A stretch of DNA of 64,000 nucleotides. It comes from Bordetella parapertussis. Lineage in GTDB: Bacteria; Pseudomonadota; Gammaproteobacteria; Burkholderiales; Burkholderiaceae_B. The notes beneath the pieces were generated by a model. It ran no database searches. It worked only from the letters and a program-made list of their open reading frames with translations, and had not been told where the DNA came from. The stretch is taken from the NCBI GenBank assembly GCA_945897365.1, contig CAMDFD010000005.1, positions 1 to 64,000 of the forward strand, in the 5' to 3' direction. Shown in pieces: positions 38,471 through 48,235 of the stretch; the first letter of the stretch is position 1; each line of letters begins with the position of its first letter. The position numbers and the translations under genes are program-made.

Positions 38471-39976
38471 TCAATTTCCCTTAAAAGGGAAAACAGCTTG
38501 AGTATTTAAAAATTGATATGGCACAGTGGTTAAGTCAGCTGGACCGTAATCAGGCGTATCGACAATCAGGATCGTTTCTGCCGCATCCTCATAGAACGCT
38601 CGAAAGTGAGTCTTTGAGCGCAAAACGATGAGATCAAAATCTTCTGGCTTTTGATCGAATATATAAAACGGATCACCGTTTACAGCAGTATGTGATTTTG
38701 TCGTGACACTAATACTGATGCCATTGACATCAAGTAATGCGGTCAATCCTAGGTCGACAGGGAGTCCTTTCATATAAGCGCCTGTGTTGCGATAGGACTT
38801 TGGTCCAACCCAGAGTACCTTGGCATTGACTTCTAAACGTGGCCCAGCTTTTGGGGAGCTGTGTCCGCCGAGTTGAAGTCTGACTGTTTGACCCACGCCA
38901 GCCTTGCTCGCGACAGATGCGGCTTCTGGATCCCATAAGAGTGGGACACTGACTTTGTAGCTAGGATTTCTTTTGAGTAATTCTTGCAGGATATAGCTAG
39001 AGTCATTGACGCGATCAGCATGTTCGAGCAACACAATCGGTTTTAAACTTGATGGTCGTTTAGCGATGAATGACTCAACGATCTCGAAGGCCTCGGTACA
39101 GGTATAAACCGGAACGGGTCGATACAGCGCTTGTCGTTTTTCGTATATGGCATCAGAAAGCTGTTGAATAATTTTAGAGGCATCTGTAGTTTGACTATCT
39201 GCTGTACACATCACGCTAAACCCGGTGTTTGGCGCGTCGGTGTATGAAAAGCCAGCCATGATTGAAATGTCAAGATAGTGAGGACTTTCTTGCTGCAACG
39301 TGTGCCCAAGAGCAATGATGTCCGCCAAGGGCTTAAGATTGGTCGCGCTAAAAATGCTGGGCACGAGGACGCCTGGTTTGACGAGATGAACTGTTGGTTT
39401 AATTTCGCCGCGCAGTATGCGTGACATACAGTCAGCAGCTCTTTCTCCGGTTTCACCCGCATCCGTATGCGGAGATTTTCTATAAGCAAATACTCCGTCA
39501 GCACCTTCAATACTGTCTCTAGACAAATTTCCGTGATAATCAAAGGCAACGACTAAAGGCTTGTTGGGACCAATCACTTTGCGAATGCGTCCGATCATGA
39601 CTTTTTCAGGGTCATGAAAGCCCGGTGACCAGCATGCACCATGAAGAAACAGGAGGACGCCATCGAGTTCAGCATGGTGTTTTTCTATCGCAGCTGAAAT
39701 TTCTTTGATGTAGAACTCCACTGCCTCATCTGTTGCTGCGCCCGCTGCACCTTGAGAAGTTTGGACGATGGGCAACATCTCAATATTTGATTGCTCGCAT
39801 ACTTTGATAACTCCCCCCATGACTGTATTGGTTCCACGTAACTGAGTCAGGATACGATCTCCGCGCAGAGCCACAGCTTCAAAATCAGCGAGCGTTGTGG
39901 GCGTGGGAAGATGACTGACTGACTCGAGTTGAAATCCAGCAATCGCAATCTTTGGTTTTTTTTCTTGTTCGCTCAT
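38471..39976 (-). CDS. M81-family metallopeptidase (MlrC/microcystinase C-like)
   Basis: The 501-residue protein has the MlrC layout: IAIAGFQLESVSHLPTPTTL at the N-terminus, LDGVLLFLHGAC (about residues 123-134), VVAFDYHGNLS with metal-binding Asp and His, and AYRKSPHTDAGETGERAA. The C-terminal MlrC domain starts near 300 (SSLKPIVLLEHADRVNDSSY). MlrC enzymes cut short peptides, including linear microcystin fragments. It is the last gene of a six-gene run with a dipeptide-type ABC transporter, so it probably hydrolyses what the transporter brings in. Confidence 0.9.
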   Translation of the reverse strand: MSEQEKKPKIAIAGFQLESVSHLPTPTTLADFEAVALRGDRILTQLRGTNTVMGGVIKVCEQSNIEMLPIVQTSQGAAGAATDEAVEFYIKEISAAIEKHHAELDGVLLFLHGACWSPGFHDPEKVMIGRIRKVIGPNKPLVVAFDYHGNLSRDSIEGADGVFAYRKSPHTDAGETGERAADCMSRILRGEIKPTVHLVKPGVLVPSIFSATNLKPLADIIALGHTLQQESPHYLDISIMAGFSYTDAPNTGFSVMCTADSQTTDASKIIQQLSDAIYEKRQALYRPVPVYTCTEAFEIVESFIAKRPSSLKPIVLLEHADRVNDSSYILQELLKRNPSYKVSVPLLWDPEAASVASKAGVGQTVRLQLGGHSSPKAGPRLEVNAKVLWVGPKSYRNTGAYMKGLPVDLGLTALLDVNGISISVTTKSHTAVNGDPFYIFDQKPEDFDLIVLRSKTHFRAFYEDAAETILIVDTPDYGPADLTTVPYQFLNTQAVFPFKGN

Positions 39977-40029
39977 GAAAATTTCCTATGGAATGTGGTT
40001 TTAAGTTAAATAGCTAAAAATACGAAATA

Positions 40030-41025
40030 TCAATTGAGAGGAAAATGACAAGCGACTTTATGCTCAACTCCGTCGACGATCGAGGCAGTCAAATTTGGCT
40101 CAAGCTGACTACAGATATCCTTGACCTGAGGACAGCGCGTATGAAATCTACAGCCTGATGGAGGATGGATTGGACTCGGCAAGTCTCCCTTCAGCACAAT
40201 CCTGTGTTGGTTTCCACCCTGAGTGATTCTTGGAATTGCGGATAAGAGTGCTTGTGTGTAAGGATGACGAGGTGCTGCAAACATGGGGCGTTTAGGGCCC
40301 AGTTCGACGAGTTTCCCAAGGTACATGACTGCGACATCGTCTGCGATGTGCTTAACAACACTTAGGTCGTGACTGACAAAAAGATAAGTAAGACCAAAAT
40401 CTTGTTGCAAGTCTTGCATTAAATTAATGATCTGCGCTTGAACTGAAACATCAAGCGCTGAAACGGGTTCGTCACAGATCACTAATTGCGGGTCAAGAAC
40501 AAGGGCACGTGCGATTGCGATTCTTTGACGTTGACCGCCAGAGAATTCATGCGGAAAGCGTTGTGCGTGTTGCGCGGACAGGCCCACGCGATCTAGGACT
40601 TGTAAGACCTTTTCCTGGCGGTAAGAGGGTTTATGTCCAGCAATGATCAGAGGCTCTTGAAGAATGCTTTCAACGCGCATGCGCGGATTCAAAGAGCTAA
40701 AGGGATCTTGTGCGACCATTTGAAAAAGCGGTCTAAGGGGTTTGAGTTGTCTCATGGACATGCTTGAAATATCATGTCCATCAAGCTCAATGACACCTGC
40801 GGTCGGTTTCAAAATACGCATGATCAGTCTAGCGGTTGTGGATTTTCCACAGCCACTTTCTCCAACTAACCCAAGAGTTTTTCCTTTGTTAATTGCAAAG
40901 CTTACGCCATCGACTGCTTTCACGGGTGGACGTGATTTGAACAGTCCAGTTGAGGGTCCAGGAAAATACATACCCAGATTTTCGACCTTGAGCATTGGGT
41001 GATTTGACTCAGCGGCCTTTGTCAT
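40030..41025 (-). CDS. ABC transporter ATP-binding protein, DppF/OppF-like
   Basis: The 331-residue ATPase has Walker A GESGCGKS (about residues 55-62), signature SGGQRQRIAIARAL, Walker B LVICDEPVSALD and the OppF C-terminal cluster HPPSGCRFHTRCPQVKDIC, which binds an iron-sulfur centre in some members. It powers peptide uptake together with the 41022 protein. Its start overlaps the end of that gene by 4 bp. Confidence 0.93.
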   Translation of the reverse strand: MTKAAESNHPMLKVENLGMYFPGPSTGLFKSRPPVKAVDGVSFAINKGKTLGLVGESGCGKSTTARLIMRILKPTAGVIELDGHDISSMSMRQLKPLRPLFQMVAQDPFSSLNPRMRVESILQEPLIIAGHKPSYRQEKVLQVLDRVGLSAQHAQRFPHEFSGGQRQRIAIARALVLDPQLVICDEPVSALDVSVQAQIINLMQDLQQDFGLTYLFVSHDLSVVKHIADDVAVMYLGKLVELGPKRPMFAAPRHPYTQALLSAIPRITQGGNQHRIVLKGDLPSPIHPPSGCRFHTRCPQVKDICSQLEPNLTASIVDGVEHKVACHFPLN

Positions 41026-42038
41026 GAACGTGACTCCATCGGCATTTGATAATCAAAGTCTTTAATGCAAGCCACTGCATGCTCAGGGGTAATGAAAATT
41101 GGATCCACAAGCTGTATTTTGCATGCAGGTTTTGCATCCACACACCTGTCATAAAATCGACAACCTTTGGGCATATTTGTTGGGCTAGGAACCGTTCCAG
41201 ATAATGTCGGGAGTCGATCCACCTCGTAATCAATGGGTGGAATACTGTTTAGTAGGGCTTTTGTATAGGGATGTCTTGGATCACTGAAGATTTCTTCTGT
41301 CTTGCCGGTTTCAGCGATTCTGCCTGCGTACATCACCACAACTTTATGTGAGAATTCGGCGACGACACCCATGTCATGGGTAATCAGCAAAATTGCCATG
41401 CCAAATTCATGCTGTAATTCTTGCAAAAGCTCCAAAATTTGAGCTTGGACGGTGACATCCAAGGCGGTTGTCGGTTCGTCGGCAATTAAAAGTTTTGGCC
41501 GACAGGCTATTGCCATCGCAATCATGACTCTTTGACGCATGCCGCCTGAGAGCTGGTGCGGATACTCCGAGACGCGCATATGTGGCGAGGGAATATTGAC
41601 AAGCTCAAGCAGGCGTACTGCTTCATTTTTTGCTTGGCTTCGTGTCATTTTCATATGAAGCATCAGAGGTTCCATGATCTGTTCGCCCACGGTATAGACC
41701 GGGTTGAGCGAGGTCATCGGCTCTTGAAAAATATAACTGATGTCGCGTCCGCGAATGGCGCGGAGTTGCTCAATAGGCAGTTGAGCAAGATCTTGCCCGA
41801 GGAAATTGACCTGGCCCGTTAATATGTTTGAGTTCGTCCCTGTTAACCGTGTCAAAGACAATGCTGTGACGCTTTTGCCGCAGCCAGACTCTCCAACAAT
41901 AGCAACGATTTCACCAGCATGAATATCAATGGATATCCCATCAACAACAGTCACGGGACCTTGCTGTGTATCGAACCCCACCCGAAGATTGCTAACCTGC
42001 ATCAGCATTGGATCAGTATGGATGCGTTGATTAGTCAT
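41022..42038 (-). CDS. ABC transporter ATP-binding protein, DppD/OppD-like
   Basis: From ATG 42038 the 338-residue ATPase has Walker A GESGCGKS (about 49-56), LSGGMRQRVMIAMAIACRP, Walker B LLIADEPTTALD and the C-terminal MPKGCRFYDRCVDAKPAC cluster. It is the second ATPase of the operon. The longer frame reaching 42110 overlaps the permease gene and is not needed. Stop and next start overlap (ATGA). Confidence 0.93.
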   Translation of the reverse strand: MTNQRIHTDPMLMQVSNLRVGFDTQQGPVTVVDGISIDIHAGEIVAIVGESGCGKSVTALSLTRLTGTNSNILTGQVNFLGQDLAQLPIEQLRAIRGRDISYIFQEPMTSLNPVYTVGEQIMEPLMLHMKMTRSQAKNEAVRLLELVNIPSPHMRVSEYPHQLSGGMRQRVMIAMAIACRPKLLIADEPTTALDVTVQAQILELLQELQHEFGMAILLITHDMGVVAEFSHKVVVMYAGRIAETGKTEEIFSDPRHPYTKALLNSIPPIDYEVDRLPTLSGTVPSPTNMPKGCRFYDRCVDAKPACKIQLVDPIFITPEHAVACIKDFDYQMPMESRS

Positions 42039-42057
42039 GATGTTGCACTCAGTCTGA

Positions 42058-42975
42058 TTATTTTTTTGTTGTAGTGCGCGTTGTGATCCCTCTTGGATCC
42101 AGAATGTCACGCAAGGTGTCGCCGAGCATATTAAAAGCTAAGACCGTTAAGGTCAGAATGGCGCCAGGCAGAATAGATAGACTTGGTGCATCAAACAGAT
42201 TGTTAATGCCGTCGCGAATCAGATTTCCCCAACTTGCAGCGGGTGGCAACACGCCCATTCCTAGAAAGCTCAGACTGGCTTCCTCGCGCACTGCACCAGC
42301 AATACTCAGTGTGCCGATCACAATAATCGGTCCAACGATGTTGGGTAGGACGTGGTAGCTGATAATTCGCACATTAGAGGCACCATAAGATCGTGCCATA
42401 TGAACGAAATCAAAATTTTTGATCACAAGCGTTGATCCGCGAGCCAGTCTGATGAACATCGGGATGCTGGAGATGCTAATAGCCAAGACAAGCATTGGCA
42501 GACTTGTCCCGAGCAACGTGACGATGAGCAGTGCCATTAAAAGCGGTGGAAAGGCCAGAAGAATATCGACTGCCCAGCCAACAATTCGATCAAATCGACC
42601 GAGTAATAAGCCTGCCATCATACCGATCGGCACACCTATCAGCATTGCAAGTACAACTGAAAAAACACCAACAATCAAAGCGGGTCGTGCGCCGTAAATG
42701 AGACGACTCAGAAGATCCCTGCCGTACTCGTCCGTGCCAAACCAGTGTTGCGCACTGGGGGGGGAGAACGCATTGGTGATATTTTGTGTAAGTGGATCGT
42801 AAGGCGCAACCCATGGTGCGAACACAGCAACAAATACAAGCGCCAAAATAAAGATTGCTGCAATCAGAGCAGGAGGGTCTGCTCGTAAGGTTTTTAAAAA
42901 AACGTGAAAAATTCCTTGTCGGTAAACGGCTGAAGTGTCTGAGGCGTTCGGGGTAGCTACTCCAGAGTCACTCAT
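42058..42975 (-). CDS. ABC transporter permease, DppC/OppC-like
   Basis: The 305-residue protein has the OppC N-terminal domain (WVAPYDPLTQNITNAFSPPS, then HWFGTDEYGRDLLSRLIYGA) and five or six membrane helices with the EAA loop EEASLSFLGMGVLPPAASWG. It overlaps the DppB-like gene by 8 bp. Confidence 0.93.
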   Translation of the reverse strand: MSDSGVATPNASDTSAVYRQGIFHVFLKTLRADPPALIAAIFILALVFVAVFAPWVAPYDPLTQNITNAFSPPSAQHWFGTDEYGRDLLSRLIYGARPALIVGVFSVVLAMLIGVPIGMMAGLLLGRFDRIVGWAVDILLAFPPLLMALLIVTLLGTSLPMLVLAISISSIPMFIRLARGSTLVIKNFDFVHMARSYGASNVRIISYHVLPNIVGPIIVIGTLSIAGAVREEASLSFLGMGVLPPAASWGNLIRDGINNLFDAPSLSILPGAILTLTVLAFNMLGDTLRDILDPRGITTRTTTKK

Positions 42976-43909
42976 ACTTCACCCGTGGATCAAATAGTGT
43001 GTAACTTAAATCAACCAGAAGGTTAATGAGCACAACGATCAATGCGAAAACCATCAAGCCAGACTGAATCAACGTATAGTCGCGCTGAGCGATTGCTCCG
43101 ACAAGCAATTTTCCGATGCCTGGTCGATTAAAAACCGTTTCGGTTAAAACAGCACCTCCTAAAATCGCCCCAGTGTAAAGACCAATCGCCGTAATCACAG
43201 GAATCATGACATTACGTAGTACATGCTTATATTGAATACTTGATTCGGAGATTCCCTTTGCTCTGGCGGTTCGCACGTAATCAAGCTCCAATTGTTCGAG
43301 CATTGACGATCGCGTCAGGCGAGTGATGTATGCCGCTTGAATAATGCCTAAACTCAGCGCTGGAAGGACAAGTTTTTCGATTCTCTCCAGCAATCCTCCT
43401 ACATTGAATGTGTGTACAACGGGAAACCACTTGAGGTAGACGGAAAAAAAGAGTAACAACAATATGCCCAGATAAAAGGCTGGGAACGAAAATCCTGTTA
43501 ATGCAAAAATGCGCCCGAAATAGTCGATCCACGAGTTTCGGCGAACGGCTGTCAAAATACCCAGAGGTATACCGATGGCAGCCCCTACAAACAATGAAGC
43601 TAAGGCAAGTTCAAGCGTATAGGGAAATAACGCTGCAATTTGCTCAGAGACTGACTGGTTATTGATCATAGAGCGCCCTAAGTCTCCACGCATCAGGCCC
43701 GACATGAAAATGCGGTACTGCGTCAATACCGGAAGGTTTAGACCGGTTTTCTCTCGAATCGCCTGCAAGGACTCTTCGGTAGCGTTATCGCCCAAGATGA
43801 CCTCGGCCGGATCAGCCGGCACGAGTCTCATCGCAAAAAATACCAGCGTGGTGACTGCCCACATGATGAACACTGCAGAACAAAGGCGTTTAACAACGTA
43901 GTAAAACAA
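42968..43909 (-). CDS. ABC transporter permease, DppB/OppB-like
   Basis: The 313-residue protein starts MFYYVVKRLCSAVFIMWAVT, has RLVPADPAEVILGDNATEES after the first helix, and the EAA loop YVRTARAKGISESSIQYKHV-LRN. About six membrane helices are predicted. It follows the binding-protein gene by 44 bp and is part of the same operon. Confidence 0.93.
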   Translation of the reverse strand: MFYYVVKRLCSAVFIMWAVTTLVFFAMRLVPADPAEVILGDNATEESLQAIREKTGLNLPVLTQYRIFMSGLMRGDLGRSMINNQSVSEQIAALFPYTLELALASLFVGAAIGIPLGILTAVRRNSWIDYFGRIFALTGFSFPAFYLGILLLLFFSVYLKWFPVVHTFNVGGLLERIEKLVLPALSLGIIQAAYITRLTRSSMLEQLELDYVRTARAKGISESSIQYKHVLRNVMIPVITAIGLYTGAILGGAVLTETVFNRPGIGKLLVGAIAQRDYTLIQSGLMVFALIVVLINLLVDLSYTLFDPRVKYE

Positions 43910-43953
43910 TATCCACTCCTTTGGCTGTCAATGTTGCACGAGATGCTAAAACG

Positions 43954-45528
43954 TTATTTCAGCAGTCGACTCTTGGGACTGAAGGTGTAGAACGCATAGC
44001 TCATTTGTGGATGTCCGAGGTCAAGTTTTGGTGTTCTGGCCATGGCGTACTTGCGGGTAAAAAGGGGAATCACGATGGCATCTTGCATAATGATCTCTTG
44101 CGCCTTTTCCCAAAGCTCAATCCTCTTTTGAAGATCCTTTTCTATTAAGGCCTGATCTAACAGCGCATCAACCTTGTCAAAATGTGAAAAGTTTGTGGCT
44201 GCGGTTGGCTTACCAATCGCTGAGCGTGAGTGAAAAAATTCATTCAAATAACGATTGCCATCCAGAGGGTAGCGGTAGGCACCATAAATCACTGCTGGAT
44301 TAAGATTTTGACGGATTTGCCTGTGATAAGTCGGGTGATCAACCACGGCAAGTTTGAGATCAACACCCACTTTACGCCACTGATCTTGAATGATTTGCAT
44401 CGGTGGTGAATAAATATTGTTGTTACTGACGATTACTGTTGCGGTAAAGCCGTTTGGAAATCCCGCCTCTGTCAGAAGTTGTTTCGCTTTAGCAGGATCA
44501 TAATTGTATTGAACGGTCTTCGCGTTATGTCCCAAGTAGCCCGATGGCAATGGGCTAAGTTCTTCTCCCGATACCTCATCACCTAGAAATTGCAACATTG
44601 ACTTACGGTCTGTTGCGTGCGCGAGGGCTTTTCTAACGAGGATATTGTCGAAGGGCTTGATCGACGGATTGAGATAAATCGCAAATGCATTGGCAGGAGC
44701 AGTCAAGTCGACTTTCATTCCTGCGCGTCGCATCCTAAGAATCGCATCTTTAGAGGCGGCGATTTCAATCGCGTGAACATCACCATTTCTCAATGCTAAT
44801 TCACGTGTACTTGCGTTTGACATGAATTGTGCTGTGATTGACTCAAGCGTGGGTTTGCCGTTCCAGTATTGATCGTTGCGCTTGAGTTTGAACGATTCGC
44901 GCGGCTTATATGCTAAATACTCAAAGGGACCCGTACCGATAGGGTGCGTCTTCATGTCGATCCCTTTTTGCTCGGCCGCCCGGGACATGATAAAACCCTT
45001 ATTCGAATTTACAAGTAGAGCAGCCAGGTTTGGTTCGGGCACCTTGGTATGGAAACGAACAGTGTAAGGATCGATTTTCTCCATCTTTATAATGGGAGCG
45101 AGGTTGTTTCTGAACGGTGAGCCTGTTTTATCTGATTTAAGTCTTTCGTAACTGTAAATCACATCATCGGCATTCATTTCACCGAGGCCCCCATGAAATT
45201 GGACACCTTTTCTCAGCTTGAACGTCCAGCTCAGTCCATCCGGTGACATATTCCACGATTCTGCGAGGGAAGGCTCAATCTTGGCTGGATCAATTACACC
45301 ATCGGGGAATTTTGCAAGGCCTTCGTAGACGAACTCAATAATGGGAGTTTCGCCAACGCTTGTTGAAAACTGGGGATCAAGGGTGCGGATATCATCTACA
45401 CCCATGCCTAACATTAGATTTTGATTGTTTGCTGCTTGCTGAGCCATGAGAGGCATGGAGAGAGTGGTGGCAATTCCTAAACTGGTCCATAAAAGAGCTT
45501 TCTTCATTAAAGAAATCAGTTTTGTCAT
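43954..45528 (-). CDS. ABC transporter substrate-binding protein, DppA/peptide family 5
   Basis: The 524-residue protein has a signal peptide (LSMPLMAQQA) and the family 5 landmarks LRKGVQFHGGLGEMNADDVI and YSYERLKS, plus IGTGPFEYLAYKPRESFKLK. GGAGGTTGTC precedes the ATG. It is the first gene of a six-gene operon (binding protein, two permeases, two ATPases, MlrC peptidase). A palindrome at 45593-45614 and a divergent RpiR-type gene lie upstream. The ligand is probably a short peptide, from the peptidase partner. Confidence 0.93.
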   Translation of the reverse strand: MTKLISLMKKALLWTSLGIATTLSMPLMAQQAANNQNLMLGMGVDDIRTLDPQFSTSVGETPIIEFVYEGLAKFPDGVIDPAKIEPSLAESWNMSPDGLSWTFKLRKGVQFHGGLGEMNADDVIYSYERLKSDKTGSPFRNNLAPIIKMEKIDPYTVRFHTKVPEPNLAALLVNSNKGFIMSRAAEQKGIDMKTHPIGTGPFEYLAYKPRESFKLKRNDQYWNGKPTLESITAQFMSNASTRELALRNGDVHAIEIAASKDAILRMRRAGMKVDLTAPANAFAIYLNPSIKPFDNILVRKALAHATDRKSMLQFLGDEVSGEELSPLPSGYLGHNAKTVQYNYDPAKAKQLLTEAGFPNGFTATVIVSNNNIYSPPMQIIQDQWRKVGVDLKLAVVDHPTYHRQIRQNLNPAVIYGAYRYPLDGNRYLNEFFHSRSAIGKPTAATNFSHFDKVDALLDQALIEKDLQKRIELWEKAQEIIMQDAIVIPLFTRKYAMARTPKLDLGHPQMSYAFYTFSPKSRLLK

Positions 45529-45592
45529 GACAACCTCCAGGTAAAAGAACGGTTAAAACGCGAAACCCAAGAATGCTAGATCATTGTCTATA

Positions 45593-45614
45593 AAATGAGA
45601 CAAATGCCTCATTT
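45593..45614. promoter_or_regulatory. Palindrome between the ABC operon and the RpiR gene
   Basis: AAATGAG at 45593-45599 and CTCATTT at 45608-45614, with an 8-bp spacer, form a perfect 7-bp inverted repeat in the 220-bp divergent region. It is a good operator candidate for the RpiR-type regulator at 45749. Confidence 0.5.
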
Positions 45615-45748
45615 ATTAAATCACAGCAACATTTGATCTTCGATCAGGGTTTTCCCGATAATTTCTTATTAATGCTTCGTAGAAAGATCTTCAAGTGCTT
45701 TAATTGTGTACGTAGTAAAGTTATTAAGATGAAACTCGACGACCACAC

Positions 45749-46606
45749 ATGAACGCGAAAGAACAAATCCTGAGTCATTTTCCGCAGTTAACGCCACGCT
45801 TACGCGATGCGGCTAGATTCATCGTTGACCATCCAAATGATGTAGTGACGCATTCCATGCGTGGCTTGGCTGAAACAGCAAAAATCATGCCATCCGCCTT
45901 ATCAAGACTTGCGCAACAAGTTGGCTATGTTGGATGGCCAGAATTAAAAAAAGCCTTTATTTATGATCTTGGGCTGAATCAGAATGGCTATAGTGAAAGA
46001 GCTAAAAAACTGGCTAACAGGTCTACCGAAAAGGGTTTGGTGAATGAACTCTTTGAGACCTATGTCTCAAATCTGGAAGCCACTCAGCTTCAAATTGAAC
46101 CTAAGATAAAGATTGCAGCGAATATCCTGCAAAAGGCGAAAGTCGTTCACGTGGCTGGATTTCGGGCCAGTTTCGCGATCGCATTTTCACTTTTTTATGG
46201 TTATCGACTATTTAGAAACTCCGTAGAGTTGATTGATGGTCATTGCGGTGGCTTAGAGTTGCAGTTACGTCGAATTCAAAAGCGTGATGCAGTAGTGATT
46301 ATCAGTTTTGCACCTTATTCTAAAGAGTCGATTGCAGTACTCGAGGCAGCTCGCCATGCTCAGGCGAGCGTCATTGCTCTGTCCGATAGCAGCGCTTCGC
46401 CCTTGGCACTCGGGGCTGATGTTTCACTTGAGTTCAAGGTCTCAAGTCCTTCTTTTTTCCCGTCGACGCTTGCTGGAACCGCAGCGTCAGAGGCGCTGCT
46501 TGAAGCCTTGGTCGCAACAGGTAAAAACGATGTTGTCAAGCCTATTGACGAGGCTGAAAAACATTTGATTCGCTCGGGTGCTTATCTCGGTAAATCTGCG
46601 TTGTAA
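45749..46606 (+). CDS. RpiR/MurR-family transcriptional regulator
   Basis: The 285-residue protein has the RpiR helix-turn-helix at about residues 1-80 (LTPRLRDAARFIVDHPNDVV, then MPSALSRLAQQVGYVGWPEL) and a SIS domain from about 125 (AKVVHVAGFRASFAIAFSLF, then DAVVIISFAPYSKESIAVLE). SIS domains bind phosphosugars or related ligands. It is divergent from the peptide-transporter/MlrC operon and probably controls it. The ligand is not predictable. Confidence 0.92.
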   Translation: MNAKEQILSHFPQLTPRLRDAARFIVDHPNDVVTHSMRGLAETAKIMPSALSRLAQQVGYVGWPELKKAFIYDLGLNQNGYSERAKKLANRSTEKGLVNELFETYVSNLEATQLQIEPKIKIAANILQKAKVVHVAGFRASFAIAFSLFYGYRLFRNSVELIDGHCGGLELQLRRIQKRDAVVIISFAPYSKESIAVLEAARHAQASVIALSDSSASPLALGADVSLEFKVSSPSFFPSTLAGTAASEALLEALVATGKNDVVKPIDEAEKHLIRSGAYLGKSAL

Positions 46607-46826
46607 ATCACCACAATTTTGGATCTCAGTCATTTGAGGAAAGTTAGTAAATTTTGAAATATTGATGATACAAATGTATTATTTTTAATAATCAAGGTAC
46701 AAATTGAGCATTTCAGGCATGCTGAATGTTTGAGGTGTCAGTCAGTAGGGCCGATCTGCCGCAACTATTTTTCATCTGTTCGTTGGACGTTCAAGTCGCT
46801 TCCAAATAAAAACCAAGGAAAAGCTC

Positions 46827-48167
46827 ATGTCACATATTATTCATCGTAGCTTTAAATATACGCCTCGTGTCGCGCGTCGTTCCGAAGGTATCTATATTGA
46901 AGACACAAAAGGGAAAACCTATATAGATGCCTCGGGGGGTGCGGCTGTTTCTTGTTTGGGACATTCTCACCCTGATGTGCTTGCTGCGATGGAAGCTCAA
47001 ATTAGAGAATTGGCTTACGCGCATACTGGATTTTTCACGACAGAAGTCGCAGAGACCTTAGCAGACGAGCTCGCAGCCGATGCGCCTGGTGATTTAAATA
47101 ATGTGTATTTCGTGTCTGGTGGTTCAGAGGCCATGGAGGCCGCGCTGAAAATGGCGCGTCAATACTATGTCTGTATTGGACAGCCAGAGAGAACGACATT
47201 TATTGGACGCAGTCAAAGCTACCATGGAAATACACTCGGTGCGCTAGCCGTCGGTGGAAACGAATGGCGCCGACAACAATTCGCGCCCTTGCTGATGAAT
47301 ACTGGACGCGTATCACCTTGTTTCGAATATCGAGACAGGCGGTCCACAGAAACGCAAGATCAATATACAGCGCGTCTGATCGACGAGCTCGAACAAACAA
47401 TCTTAGCGTTGGGTCCTCAAAATGTGATTGGCTTCTGTGCAGAGACTGTTGTGGGTGCGACCGCTGGGGCTGTGCCTCCAACGCCTGGGTACTTTAAGGG
47501 TGTACGCGAAATCTGCGACAAATACGGAATTTTATTAATTTTGGATGAAGTGATGTGTGGCATGGGGCGCACGGGAAGCTTGTTTGCGTTTGAACAAGAC
47601 GGCGTTGTTCCGGATATTGTGGCGATCGCCAAGGGCTTGGGGGGAGGGTATCAACCCATTGGTGCCTTGATTGCAAGTGATCGCATTGTTGAGGCGATGC
47701 GTAAAAACTCGGATTTATTTCAACATGGTCATACGTATCTTGGACACCCAACAGCCTGCGCGGCGGCGTTGGCCGTGCAGCGGGTGATTAAGCGTGACGG
47801 GCTCTTGCAAAATGTGCAAGCAAGAGGTCAGTACTTGCGTCAGCGTTTGCAGTCAAGGTTTGGTGAGCATGAACACATAGGCGATATCCGTGGTCGTGGG
47901 CTTTTTATGGCACTGGAAATTGTGCGAGATCGCCAGACCAAAGAGGTCTTTGATCCGGCTCTTAAGCTTCATGCGCGTATTAAATCGCTCGCCATAGAAA
48001 ATGGTTTGATGGTCTATCCAATGGGTGGCACGATCGATGGAAAAAATGGCGACCATATTTTGATCGCACCTCCCTTTATCGTGACAGAAGCGCAAATAGA
48101 CGAAATTGTTGACCGACTTGCCTTGACAGTCGAAGAAGTGTTGGCTGATTGTTTGGTATCGGTCTGA
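46827..48167 (+). CDS. Class III PLP-dependent aminotransferase
   Basis: The 446-residue protein has the class III features: YIDASGGAAVSCLGHSHPDV, NNVYFVSGGSEAMEAALKMA (PLP phosphate site), SQSYHGNTLGALAVGG, LLILDEVMCGMGRTGSLFAF (Asp240) and DIVAIAKGLGGGYQPIGAL with the Schiff-base lysine Lys269. It moves an amino group from an omega-amino acid or similar amine to an oxo-acid. AAGGA lies upstream. It starts a run of catabolic genes through 51924. Confidence 0.93.
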   Translation: MSHIIHRSFKYTPRVARRSEGIYIEDTKGKTYIDASGGAAVSCLGHSHPDVLAAMEAQIRELAYAHTGFFTTEVAETLADELAADAPGDLNNVYFVSGGSEAMEAALKMARQYYVCIGQPERTTFIGRSQSYHGNTLGALAVGGNEWRRQQFAPLLMNTGRVSPCFEYRDRRSTETQDQYTARLIDELEQTILALGPQNVIGFCAETVVGATAGAVPPTPGYFKGVREICDKYGILLILDEVMCGMGRTGSLFAFEQDGVVPDIVAIAKGLGGGYQPIGALIASDRIVEAMRKNSDLFQHGHTYLGHPTACAAALAVQRVIKRDGLLQNVQARGQYLRQRLQSRFGEHEHIGDIRGRGLFMALEIVRDRQTKEVFDPALKLHARIKSLAIENGLMVYPMGGTIDGKNGDHILIAPPFIVTEAQIDEIVDRLALTVEEVLADCLVSV

Positions 48168-48235
48168 TAAAAAGAAAGTGGGTCGTGATCGTGCATCACG
48201 TATCTTGTTCGAGACTAGTTTTCCGGGAGGAATGT

